DNA of 43,952 nt, from positions 1 to 43,952 of the forward strand of contig CAJTLS010000020.1 of assembly GCA_910577295.1 (NCBI GenBank), written 5' to 3'. Below, one piece after another: positions 24,497-32,076 of this stretch. Numbering within the stretch: the first letter of the stretch is position 1; each line of letters begins with the position of its first letter. The translations under genes were made by a program, and so were the position numbers. Source of the stretch: an uncultured Eubacterium sp. GTDB lineage: Bacteria > Bacillota > Clostridia > Lachnospirales > Lachnospiraceae. A model generated the notes under the pieces. It had not been told where the DNA came from and did no database searches. It worked only from the letters and a program-made list of their open reading frames with translations.

Positions 24497-24518
24497 TAGG
24501 GTAAACATATGATATAAT
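24489..24518 (+). promoter_or_regulatory. Promoter for the lipoprotein-PH-cheV group
   Basis: TTGATT (24489-24494), 18 bases, TATAAT (24513-24518), with extended -10 TG. It overlaps the 3' end of the kinase gene and lies 38 bases before the GTG at 24557. Confidence 0.7.
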
Positions 24519-24556
24519 GATAAAAGAGTTTTTTTGGACGAGAGGAGGCGGATTTT

Positions 24557-25267
24557 GTGAAACGGAATGGTATTTTTATTCTGCTCACGATTCTATCTAT
24601 ATTATCTCTGACCGGATGTGCGGATTTCAGTGATTTGACAGAGGAACAGTCAAATCTCATAGCACAGTATTCGGCAGGAGTTTTACTGCGGTATTCGGAT
24701 AGCTATGAAAGACGTTTAATTACAAAAGAACAATTGAAAAAACAAGGTGCAGAAGAAGTGGCACCGGAGCAGCCGGAGACGCAGACAACGCCTGTTGCCA
24801 GCGCCGTTCCGACCGATACGACAGCGGATGCGGAAGCGTCACAAAAGCCTGCGGAGACGCCGGGCGTGACGGTAAACGACTTTTTCCAATTTGACGGCGT
24901 GACGGTAACTTATGATTCTTACCGTTTTGCATCCAAATACGGAAGTACGCAGATACGTGCAGACGAGGGAGAGACCCTGCTTATTGTTACATTTATGCTG
25001 AAAAACACTACAGGGAAGACAAAAGAGCTGAACCTTATGAAGAGAACCGATATTTCATATCAGGCAGATGTGGACGGCGAACAATACCAACCGGGGATAA
25101 GTATGTTGGAGAATGGTGGTTTGAATCAGCTTTCGACAACGCTGAAAGCAGGAGAAAAGGAAAGGGCAGTACTCATTTATCGGATGAATCAGGATAAGAA
25201 AGGTGCCGCTTCGGTTGTTCTTACCTTATCGGATAAGGATAGAACTGCAAAAGTTACATTACGGTAA
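24557..25267 (+). CDS. Lipoprotein with DUF4352-like beta domain
   Basis: This 236-residue protein has a lipoprotein signal peptide with lipobox LTGC (Cys at residue 22), so it should be diacylated and held on the outer membrane face. A Glu/Gln/Thr/Ala/Pro-rich tether spans about 60-100. A C-terminal immunoglobulin-like beta domain (about 100-236) includes GETLLIVTFMLKNTTGKTKELN, typical of DUF4352/DUF5067-type extracellular modules. Its role is unknown. The start is GTG 24557 behind GAGGAGG. The gene has its own promoter and is followed 15 bases later by the PH-domain gene. Confidence 0.8.
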   Translation: MKRNGIFILLTILSILSLTGCADFSDLTEEQSNLIAQYSAGVLLRYSDSYERRLITKEQLKKQGAEEVAPEQPETQTTPVASAVPTDTTADAEASQKPAETPGVTVNDFFQFDGVTVTYDSYRFASKYGSTQIRADEGETLLIVTFMLKNTTGKTKELNLMKRTDISYQADVDGEQYQPGISMLENGGLNQLSTTLKAGEKERAVLIYRMNQDKKGAASVVLTLSDKDRTAKVTLR

Positions 25268-25282
25268 CAAGGGGGACAAATT

Positions 25283-25657
25283 ATGTTTGAGGAGAGGAAA
25301 CGGAGTTTGTTTTTTGGACTTCCACTATCTTTTACGAAGTATAAAATTGAGCAGGAGAGGATTAATATTCATAAGGGTTTTTTTCGCATTGTGGAGAACG
25401 ATACGCTGATGTATCGGGTTCAGGATGTGACTCTGGTCAGAAGTCTGTTCGAGAGAATGTTTGGACTCGGTACGGTTATTTGTTTTTCCAGTGATGTAAC
25501 AGACCCCAAATTGGAGCTTGTTCATATAAAGAATGCAAGAGAAATAAAAGATTATATTATGAGGACATCGGAGGTGGAACGGCGCAAAGTCCGGACATTG
25601 CATACGATGGATTTGGATGCAGACGCAGGAGAGATAAGCGCCGCAGACGAGGGATAG
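25283..25657 (+). CDS. Small bacterial PH-domain protein
   Basis: The 124-residue soluble protein fits the bacterial PH-like family (bPH, YdbS/YdbT related). The beta strands KYKIEQERINIHKGFFRIVENDTL, YRVQDVTLVRSLFERMFGLG and TVICFSSDVTDPKLELVHI lead to a closing helix NAREIKDYIM. The phrase 'xxVQDVxxxRSxFxRxFGxG' is characteristic of that family. No membrane segment is present, unlike YdbT. The molecular role is unknown. AAGGGGG precedes ATG 25283, and cheV follows 14 bases downstream. Confidence 0.72.
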   Translation: MFEERKRSLFFGLPLSFTKYKIEQERINIHKGFFRIVENDTLMYRVQDVTLVRSLFERMFGLGTVICFSSDVTDPKLELVHIKNAREIKDYIMRTSEVERRKVRTLHTMDLDADAGEISAADEG

Positions 25658-25671
25658 AAAAGGAGGAGAAT

Positions 25672-26580
25672 ATGGCAGTAGAAACAGGAATTTTACTGGA
25701 AAGCGGAACCAACGAATTAGAGTTGTTAGAATTTGTTGTGGGGGACCAGCATTACGGAATAAATGTGGCGAAGATTAATGAGCTTTGCCCGTATCAGCCG
25801 CCAATCATGGTGCCAAATTCACATGAGTACATAGAAGGAATTTTCATGCCGAGAGACCGAATTATTACCGTTATTGATTTGGCAAAAGCGTTGGGGATTC
25901 ATGTGCCGCAGGATGCTTCGAACGATATGTATATTATTACCAATTTCAATCGCCTGCACACTGCGTTTCATGTACAGAAGGTGTTGGGGATTCACCGCGT
26001 ATCATGGAAAGATATCGTGAAACCGGACTCTACAATAAGCGGAAGTGGAAAAGGAGTAGCGACCGGTATTACAAAGATAAACGGAAAGATAATTATTGTA
26101 CTTGATTTTGAAAAGATAGTAACAGAAGTAAATCCGGAAACGGGATTGAAACTTTCTGAAATTGAGGCGCTGGGAGAACGTTCCCGGCATGAGTGCCCGA
26201 TTTTGCTGGCAGAGGATTCACCATTATTGTTAGAGATGTTAAAAAAGTGCCTTTCACAAGCAGGATATACAAATCTGATTGCTACGAACAATGGATTGGA
26301 AGCGTGGAATACGTTGGAACGAATGATGAGAGATGGCGGTGTAATTGGCAAAGATGTTGCACTCGTTATTACTGATATTGAGATGCCGCAGATGGATGGA
26401 CATCATTTGGCGAAACGCATCAAGGAAGACCCGAAGTATGACGGACTTCCAGTTGTTATTTTCTCTTCTCTTGTGAATGATGAGATGAAGAGAAAGGGGG
26501 AGGCTCTGGGCGTCGACGCACAGTTATCCAAACCGGAGATTGGACGTTTGGTACACCAACTGGATTTGTTGTTGAGCTAA
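25672..26580 (+). CDS. cheV: Chemotaxis coupling protein CheV (CheW-REC)
   Basis: The 302-residue protein joins a CheW-like domain (about 15-165; ELLEFVVGDQHYGINVAKINEL) to a receiver domain (about 178-300; ILLAEDSPLLLEML, Asp235 in ITDIEMPQMDG, Lys in LSKPE). CheV couples chemoreceptors to CheA, and phosphorylation of its receiver tunes adaptation. No other chemotaxis or flagellar gene is in the window, so this copy is detached from the main cluster. AAAGGAGGAG lies before ATG 25672. Confidence 0.93.
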   Translation: MAVETGILLESGTNELELLEFVVGDQHYGINVAKINELCPYQPPIMVPNSHEYIEGIFMPRDRIITVIDLAKALGIHVPQDASNDMYIITNFNRLHTAFHVQKVLGIHRVSWKDIVKPDSTISGSGKGVATGITKINGKIIIVLDFEKIVTEVNPETGLKLSEIEALGERSRHECPILLAEDSPLLLEMLKKCLSQAGYTNLIATNNGLEAWNTLERMMRDGGVIGKDVALVITDIEMPQMDGHHLAKRIKEDPKYDGLPVVIFSSLVNDEMKRKGEALGVDAQLSKPEIGRLVHQLDLLLS

Positions 26581-26602
26581 CATACAAAAGGAGATTCCCG
26601 CG

Positions 26603-26680
26603 ATGTCGGTGGCATTGTGGGTTCTTCCTATTTATGCAAAAATTTTTATGCAAAAAAATTATCGGATAAAGGAGGGGTGA
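26603..26680 (+). CDS. Possible 25-residue leader peptide upstream of the zinc-ribbon gene
   Basis: ATG 26603 has AAGGAG 9-10 bases upstream and opens a 25-codon frame (MSVALWVLPIYAKIFMQKNY onward) whose TGA at 26678 lies inside the ribosome site of the next gene (GTG 26684). It has a hydrophobic first half and a basic end. The overlap suggests translational coupling; no family is recognised. The frame spans a direct repeat of TTTATGCAAAAA. Confidence 0.4.
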   Translation: MSVALWVLPIYAKIFMQKNYRIKEG

Positions 26681-26683
26681 CAG

Positions 26684-28480
26684 GTGACCCTGTGTAGAAA
26701 GTGTGGAAAAGAGATTCCGGATGGAGAAGAATTGTGTCAGGATTGTCAAAGCCAAGAGGGGAATTTGAGTGACGCCTATTTAGATGAATTGATGAAAAGT
26801 ATGGAAACAGAGCAAAATGGGGCGGGTCACGATGAGCCTGTTGCGACAGAAACGGTATTTGATGAATTACCGGACTTGGAAGAGGAACTCTTGTTTTCCG
26901 AAACGCCGGATTTAGAAGGAGATTTGGTGTTTGGGAATGAGACGCCAGTAACAGAAGACGGAGCTGCCGGAGACGAGCCAGTGCCGGAAAGCGAGCCGGT
27001 ATTGGAGGAAGAACCGGTTGTTATGGAAGAGCCGGTATTGGAAGAAGAACCGGTTGCTATGGAGGAGCCGGTATTGGAAGAAGAACCGGCTGCCGTGGAG
27101 GAGCCGGCATCAGAGGAAGAACCGCTTTTCATTGAAGAGCCGGAGGATGAGCCGCTTTTTGATACGAGCGCTGTAGATTCAGCGGAGGAAGAGGAACCGT
27201 TGTCATTGGATGAACCGGAGAGGGAAGAATCGGAAGAAGAAACGGTCGATGACTTAATTGCGATGTTATCTCAGGATTTTGAAAATTACGAAGCACAGGA
27301 AAAAGAAGTGGCAGAAACGGTAAACGAAGAACCGGAAGTGCCCGTGATGGACGAGAGTCCGATAGAGGCTTCTCTGTTTTCGGAAGAAAATGAGGACGGT
27401 GGAATTTTTGCGGATGATATCGATTCTCTGTCTATTGATAATATTTTTAATGACGCTCTCTCTGTCGTGGACTATAGCGAGGCGGAGCAGGAAGAGGAAG
27501 ATTTAGATGAATTTGTCTCTCCGGAAGAAGCGAAAGCAGAGCCGGAAGTGCCGAAAGAAGAAGTATTAGACAGCCTGATGGTGGATACGCTAGCGTTGGA
27601 GGACGATGAGCCTGCCGAAACAGAAGACACGAAAGAGGCGAAAGTTTCAAAAGAGAAGAAGGATAGTATATGGAAACGTGTCTTTGGCAATATCATTACG
27701 GAGCAGTCCGCCGAAGAGGAGGAGCGGGAACGTCAGGAAGAACAGGCGTCCGCAGAGCAAAAAGCAGCGGCGAAAGAAGAGAAGAAAAAACAGGCAATCG
27801 AAGAAAAGGCTAAGAAAGCGGAGCAGGCGCAGGCGGAAAAAGCGAAAAAAGCCGCTGAAAAGGCCGAGCAGGCCGCGGTAAAAGCCGCCGAAAAAGAAGA
27901 GAAAAAACGCCTGAAAGCAGAGGCAGAGGCAAATGAAGTAGTGGGGAAAATTAATCCTCTTGGCGCTTCGATAGTTATGGTCTGCTTCGGGTTACTTTGT
28001 GTTGCCACGATTATTGGCAGTCAGGTGTTATCGCATTCCGGCTCGGTAAAGGGAGCAGAGAATTCGTTTGAAAAGAGAGATTATAAGGAGGCATACCACT
28101 CGTTAGCTGGGATGAATATTTCCGAAGATTCTGATGATTTTGAGATGAAAGATAAGATACGAATCTGTATGCAGTTGCAGCATCAGTTGGATTCCTATGC
28201 CAATTACTATGAGGTGAAGATGTATCTGGAGGCGTTGGATTCTTTGATGAAAGGGATTCGCAGCTATGATGAGAACCAGAGTAAGGCGGAAAGATATAAT
28301 ATTGTCAGCCAGTATAATGAATTAGAAGTGAAACTGGCACAACAGCTTTATGAGGAGTTCGGCGTCAGTGAATCGCAGGCGCGAAGCATTAATTCACTTG
28401 AAGACCAGATTGCTTATACGAGCCGTTTGGAGAATATTATCGCCCAGTGGGAAACGCGCAATAAAGAAGATGAAAAATAG
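26684..28480 (+). CDS. Zinc-ribbon membrane protein with acidic tandem repeats
   Basis: The 598-residue product begins with a zinc ribbon (Cys4, Cys7, Cys18, Cys21; CRKCGKEIPDGEELCQDC). A very acidic region (about 25-320) follows, containing four 12-residue EPVLEEEP-type repeats. A Lys/Ala/Glu coiled coil (about 330-415) leads to one membrane segment (about 424-448). A helical extracytoplasmic domain of about 150 residues with TPR-like spacing (NSFEKRDYKEAYHSL) ends the protein. Zinc-ribbon-TM-helical layouts occur in uncharacterised Firmicutes membrane proteins. The acidic part could reach and bind a basic partner in the cytoplasm. The start is GTG 26684 behind AAAGGAGGGG. The function is unknown. 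Confidence 0.75.
   Translation: MTLCRKCGKEIPDGEELCQDCQSQEGNLSDAYLDELMKSMETEQNGAGHDEPVATETVFDELPDLEEELLFSETPDLEGDLVFGNETPVTEDGAAGDEPVPESEPVLEEEPVVMEEPVLEEEPVAMEEPVLEEEPAAVEEPASEEEPLFIEEPEDEPLFDTSAVDSAEEEEPLSLDEPEREESEEETVDDLIAMLSQDFENYEAQEKEVAETVNEEPEVPVMDESPIEASLFSEENEDGGIFADDIDSLSIDNIFNDALSVVDYSEAEQEEEDLDEFVSPEEAKAEPEVPKEEVLDSLMVDTLALEDDEPAETEDTKEAKVSKEKKDSIWKRVFGNIITEQSAEEEERERQEEQASAEQKAAAKEEKKKQAIEEKAKKAEQAQAEKAKKAAEKAEQAAVKAAEKEEKKRLKAEAEANEVVGKINPLGASIVMVCFGLLCVATIIGSQVLSHSGSVKGAENSFEKRDYKEAYHSLAGMNISEDSDDFEMKDKIRICMQLQHQLDSYANYYEVKMYLEALDSLMKGIRSYDENQSKAERYNIVSQYNELEVKLAQQLYEEFGVSESQARSINSLEDQIAYTSRLENIIAQWETRNKEDEK
26993..27136 (+). repeat. Four 36-bp tandem repeats (12-residue acidic units)
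   Basis: Four in-frame 36-base units each begin GAGCCGG and encode EPVLEEEPVVME and variants. The first three are nearly identical at the DNA level and the fourth has diverged (EPASEEEPLFIE). They are the kind of array that can change copy number by slippage. Confidence 0.85.
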
Positions 28481-28511
28481 TTTGACGGCGTCGGATACCG
28501 AGGAGGATGGC

Positions 28512-29120
28512 ATGATTACCATTGTAGATTATGATGCGGGAAATATTAAAAGTGTGGAAAAAGCGCTGCAATATATTGGCGCACAATGTGTTATCACAAG
28601 AGATACCGATCTTATCAGCGGAGCAGATAAAGTAATCGTTCCGGGTGTAGGGGCGTTTGAACAGGCTATGCACAATATGAAACAATATCAGTTGATTGAT
28701 GTTCTTCGTGAAGTTAGGAAGAGAGGAACGCCGATACTTGGTATTTGTCTTGGGTTGCAGCTTTTTTTTGAGAGAAGCGAAGAATCCGAGCATAATGTAA
28801 GCGGATTGGGGTTGCTGCCGGGGAAAATCATACGTTTTCCAGATAAGGACGGTTATAAGATTCCTCATATGGGATGGAATTCCTTACATATACAGCCGTC
28901 TTCTCGTTTGCTGAAAGGGGTTCCGGAGAACGCATTCGTATATTTTGTACATTCCTATTATTTAGAGGCAGAAAACCCGCAGCATGTCGCCGCTACAGCC
29001 AATTATATTACAGAAATACATGCAGCGGTTGAGCATGAAAACGTATTTGCTACACAATTTCATCCAGAGAAAAGTGGAGATGTGGGATTGCAGATTTTAA
29101 AAAATTTTGTTGCTCTATGA
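28512..29120 (+). CDS. hisH: Imidazole glycerol phosphate synthase, glutaminase subunit
   Basis: The 202-residue class I glutamine amidotransferase supplies ammonia to HisF. The nucleophile Cys is in GICLGLQLFFERSEE, and the His/Glu pair in the FATQFHPEKSGDVG end. The start is ATG 28512: AGGAGG is 5 bases upstream and the family begins ITIVDYDAGNIKSVEKAL here. A longer in-frame extension overlaps the previous gene and is not supported. hisF follows 16 bases later. The other his genes are not present in the window. Confidence 0.95.
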   Translation: MITIVDYDAGNIKSVEKALQYIGAQCVITRDTDLISGADKVIVPGVGAFEQAMHNMKQYQLIDVLREVRKRGTPILGICLGLQLFFERSEESEHNVSGLGLLPGKIIRFPDKDGYKIPHMGWNSLHIQPSSRLLKGVPENAFVYFVHSYYLEAENPQHVAATANYITEIHAAVEHENVFATQFHPEKSGDVGLQILKNFVAL

Positions 29121-29136
29121 TTTCAGGAGGTTGTCT

Positions 29137-29898
29137 ATGTTTACGAAAAGAGTCATCCCGTGTCTGGATGTAAATAACGGCAGGGTAGTAAAAGGCGTGA
29201 ACTTTGTTAATCTAATAGATGCCGGAGACCCGGTTTCTGTAGGCGCTGCCTATGGTACGGCCGGTGCGGATGAACTTGTTTTTCTCGATATAACGGCATC
29301 CAGTGATGCAAGAGAAATTAAAGCCAATATGGTACGCAAGGTGGCGGAAACCGTTTTTATTCCTTTTACGGTAGGAGGCGGTATCCGAACAATAGAAGAT
29401 TTTCGAATGATTTTGCGGGAGGGTGCAGATAAAGTAGCAGTAAACTCGGCTGCGATTTTGAATCCCGCGCTGATTTCTGAGGCGGCAGATAAATTCGGAA
29501 GTCAGTGCGTTGTTGTGGCGATTGACGCCAAAAGACGTGACGGAGGCGACGGCTGGACGATTTATAAAAACGGCGGCCGCGTCGATATGAAAATGGATGC
29601 TGTGGAGTGGGCCATAGAGGCGGAGCGTCTGGGAGCCGGAGAGATTTTGCTTACTAGCATGGACTGTGACGGAACAAAGGATGGATATGACATTGAATTA
29701 ACCCGCACTGTCTCGGAAAGCGTTGGTATTCCCGTAATTGCCTCAGGCGGAGCGGGAACGAAACAGCATTTTTACGAGGTATTAACGGATGGAAAGGCAG
29801 ACGCCGTGTTGGCGGCTTCTCTTTTTCATTTTAATGAACTGGAAATTAAAGATTTGAAACAGTACCTGCACACAGAGGGAATTAGTGTGAGAATGTAG
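29137..29898 (+). CDS. hisF: Imidazole glycerol phosphate synthase, cyclase subunit
   Basis: The 253-residue (beta/alpha)8 barrel, with ammonia from HisH, converts PRFAR to imidazole glycerol phosphate and AICAR. Catalytic Asp is in RVIPCLDVNNGRVVKG and the second Asp in LLTSMDCDGTKDGYD; the phosphate loops are GGGIRT and SGGAGT. ATG 29137 is chosen because AGGAGG lies just upstream and the canonical N-terminus MFTKRVIPCLDV begins here. ung follows 11 bases later. Confidence 0.96.
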   Translation: MFTKRVIPCLDVNNGRVVKGVNFVNLIDAGDPVSVGAAYGTAGADELVFLDITASSDAREIKANMVRKVAETVFIPFTVGGGIRTIEDFRMILREGADKVAVNSAAILNPALISEAADKFGSQCVVVAIDAKRRDGGDGWTIYKNGGRVDMKMDAVEWAIEAERLGAGEILLTSMDCDGTKDGYDIELTRTVSESVGIPVIASGGAGTKQHFYEVLTDGKADAVLAASLFHFNELEIKDLKQYLHTEGISVRM

Positions 29899-29909
29899 AG
29901 GATGAAAAA

Positions 29910-30587
29910 ATGGCAGCTTTGACGGGAGAATGGGAACAGGCGTTGAAAGCGGAGTTTTCCAAAGAGTACTATAAGAAATTATTTTTATATATTCGGGAAC
30001 AGTATCGTAAGGTTCCGGTGTATCCGCAGTCGGATGAAATATTTACGGCTTTTCATCTGACTCCTTTAGAGAAAGTAAAAGTAGTGATTATTGGACAGGA
30101 CCCTTATCATAATGCAGGACAGGCGCACGGACTCTGTTTTTCGGTAAAACCGAACGTAGAAATTCCTCCGTCTCTTGTAAACATATATACGGAGTTACAT
30201 GATGATTTGGGGTGTAAAATACCGAATCATGGTTATCTGACTGCCTGGGCCGAACAGGGAGTGCTGCTTTTGAATACGGTTTTGACAGTACAGGCACATA
30301 AACCGATGTCACATCGGGGAGTGGGCTGGGAAGAATTTACGGATGCTGCCATTCGTAAAATAAATGAACAGCAAAGGCCGGTCGTGTTTATCCTGTGGGG
30401 GAAACCGGCGCAGGAAAAGGCGAAAATGTTAGATAACCCCAACCATTTAATTTTGAAAGCGCCTCATCCAAGTCCTCTGTCCGCTTATCGGGGATTTTTC
30501 GGAAGCCGGCCGTTTAGCCAGACGAATCAATTTTTGTCGGAACACGGCGTTGCTCCCATTGACTGGCAGATACCGGATAGCGAATAA
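29910..30587 (+). CDS. ung: Uracil-DNA glycosylase, family 1
   Basis: The 225-residue enzyme removes uracil from DNA. The water-activating loop is GQDPYHNAGQAHGLCFSV (Asp and Tyr present) and the DNA-intercalation loop HPSPLSAYRGFFGSRPF. Internal family stretches such as LLLNTVLTVQAHKPMSHRG are complete. It is the last gene before a strong bidirectional terminator and completes, with dut, the defence against uracil in DNA. Confidence 0.97.
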   Translation: MAALTGEWEQALKAEFSKEYYKKLFLYIREQYRKVPVYPQSDEIFTAFHLTPLEKVKVVIIGQDPYHNAGQAHGLCFSVKPNVEIPPSLVNIYTELHDDLGCKIPNHGYLTAWAEQGVLLLNTVLTVQAHKPMSHRGVGWEEFTDAAIRKINEQQRPVVFILWGKPAQEKAKMLDNPNHLILKAPHPSPLSAYRGFFGSRPFSQTNQFLSEHGVAPIDWQIPDSE

Positions 30588-30619
30588 TTTTTTGCTAAGA
30601 GTATTAAAAGAATATTAAA

Positions 30620-30694
30620 AAGAAGAAGCTGTAAATTAATTTAGAGAAAAGCCTCTGTCAATAAGAGCTTTCCATTGATTTACAACTTCTTCTT
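30620..30694. terminator. Bidirectional terminator between ung and the calcium-repeat gene
   Basis: A 21-base arm (30620-30640) pairs with 30674-30694, with only two G-U-type positions and a 33-base loop. It has A-rich and T-rich flanks on both sides, fitting two convergent genes. Confidence 0.85.
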
Positions 30695-30738
30695 ATTATT
30701 ATATGACTTTTTTTATCGTGCGGCAATTTGCGAGACAC

Positions 30739-31836
30739 TTATGCAGAAAAGTCTACGTGCTGAATTGTTCCGGCTTTGCCGGTTGATTCATGCAGGAAAA
30801 TACCGGTGCTTTGAATTTTGGCAAGGGTGTCGTTTGTCTCTGCATCATTAAGGTCAAATTTAGTAGAAACATTGCCAAGGTAGATAGCTCCGATATCTGC
30901 TTCTTGTAAAGAAAGCAATTTGTCCGTTCCATCGTAATCTTTTGTCCACACTTTTAAACTTTTATAGATTTCATCATTTTCGTCAATCCATCCGTTGCCA
31001 TCCGAATCATAGGCGGCAAGGTCGCGGAACCCATCACCGCTCTTTGTGCCGAACAATTCGGAACCATCGTTAATTATGCCGTCTCCGTTTCTGTCAAATG
31101 CCAAGAAACCGCTGCCTTTTGCAAGGTTAGCTATTTTTTCAGCAGTTCCATCACTGTTAATGTCAAAGAAGAAAGACTGGTCTGTTACCGCTGCTGTAGG
31201 AACATCCATATTGATGACCAACGGGTCATAGTAAGTTAAGACATCGTTCAGCGACTGGTCGAGTTCGGTTTCTTCCATGAAAGCCCGTGACATGGATAAA
31301 TCAAGGGAAAAAGACAATTCCCTTCCGTCTGATGTTTTTACCATTCCTTTTGTAGAGAAAGTGGTTGCTTCGGTTTCGGCATGAAATGAATAATAATGTA
31401 CATTACTGCGGTACCACACCTGATTAGACTGGTTTTGCTGCTGCTCGTTATTTGAAGTGAGGTATTCCGTGCGGCTCTGACTGTTAAAGTTTCTCCCCTT
31501 TATCATATTCCGCATCATTTCGATAATATGTTTGAGCAAACGGGTATTCAAGTCCTGAAAAGACTCTTCAACCGACAGGGTTGTGTTGGTAGCCGGCATA
31601 TAAATAAGTGTGGATGGGGAGGCGAAGTTAAAAGCATCTCTGCCTCCGAAAGAGTTTGGATTGTTCGCTGCATTAACCGGCAGCTTTCCAGAAGCCATCG
31701 TAAACATTTCCTCAGAAGAATATCCTGTTACGGAAACTTTACGGGCTGAGTAGGTTGCGTCCATCTGGACAGCGCTACTATCAATTTTCAGTGCAATCGC
31801 ATCCTTTCTGTAACACGCAACTGCACATACACCCAA
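30739..31836 (-). CDS. Calcium-binding-repeat protein (EF-hand/VCBS-like loops)
   Basis: The frame covers up to 365 residues. The C-terminal third carries acidic loops such as FDRNGDGIINDGSELFG and YDSDGNGWIDENDE, which match D-x-[DN]-x-D-G calcium sites seen in VCBS/dockerin-like surface proteins. The N-terminal part is Ser/Thr/Asn-rich with a methionine-rich helix near 100-115. There is no clear signal peptide. The start is uncertain: the outermost TTG (31836) has a poor ribosome site, while AGAAAGG sits about 5 bases before an in-frame ATT at 31797, whose reading (ALKIDSSAV) looks like a natural N-terminus. The role is unknown, perhaps a surface or exported calcium-stabilised protein. Confidence 0.75.
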   Translation of the reverse strand: MGVCAVACYRKDAIALKIDSSAVQMDATYSARKVSVTGYSSEEMFTMASGKLPVNAANNPNSFGGRDAFNFASPSTLIYMPATNTTLSVEESFQDLNTRLLKHIIEMMRNMIKGRNFNSQSRTEYLTSNNEQQQNQSNQVWYRSNVHYYSFHAETEATTFSTKGMVKTSDGRELSFSLDLSMSRAFMEETELDQSLNDVLTYYDPLVINMDVPTAAVTDQSFFFDINSDGTAEKIANLAKGSGFLAFDRNGDGIINDGSELFGTKSGDGFRDLAAYDSDGNGWIDENDEIYKSLKVWTKDYDGTDKLLSLQEADIGAIYLGNVSTKFDLNDAETNDTLAKIQSTGIFLHESTGKAGTIQHVDFSA

Positions 31837-31955
31837 ATGCGCAATTCCGTGTGTAATATAATGCGCATCCGTGCGAAATAACTAAGACCCACCTTGGTAC
31901 ATAGTAATGATACAGAATATCATCAAATAATATATCGGTTAAATCTGGAAACAAA

Positions 31956-31984
31956 TTTACTTTTTTATTATATGGGTGTATAAT
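31956..31984 (+). promoter_or_regulatory. Sigma-A-type promoter for the xylanase gene
   Basis: TTTACT (31956-31961), 17 bases, TATAAT (31979-31984). It lies about 92 bases before ATG 32077, whose ribosome site is GAAAGGGG. Confidence 0.8.
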
Positions 31985-32076
31985 AAAACTATCATTGTAA
32001 TAGTATCTATCGCAATAGCCTTAGATACAGGTAAGCGATTTAAAATTATTTATTAATTTGGAAAGGGGACAACAGA

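Noticed and set aside
26827..27132. Ser/Gly-rich open frame on the minus strand
   Set aside because: It is the antisense shadow of the acidic repeat (GAG/CCG codons) of the zinc-ribbon gene and has no ribosome site.
28350..28511. Longer hisH beginning inside the zinc-ribbon gene
   Set aside because: The extension has no ribosome site and is unlike HisH; AGGAGG precedes ATG 28512, where the family begins.
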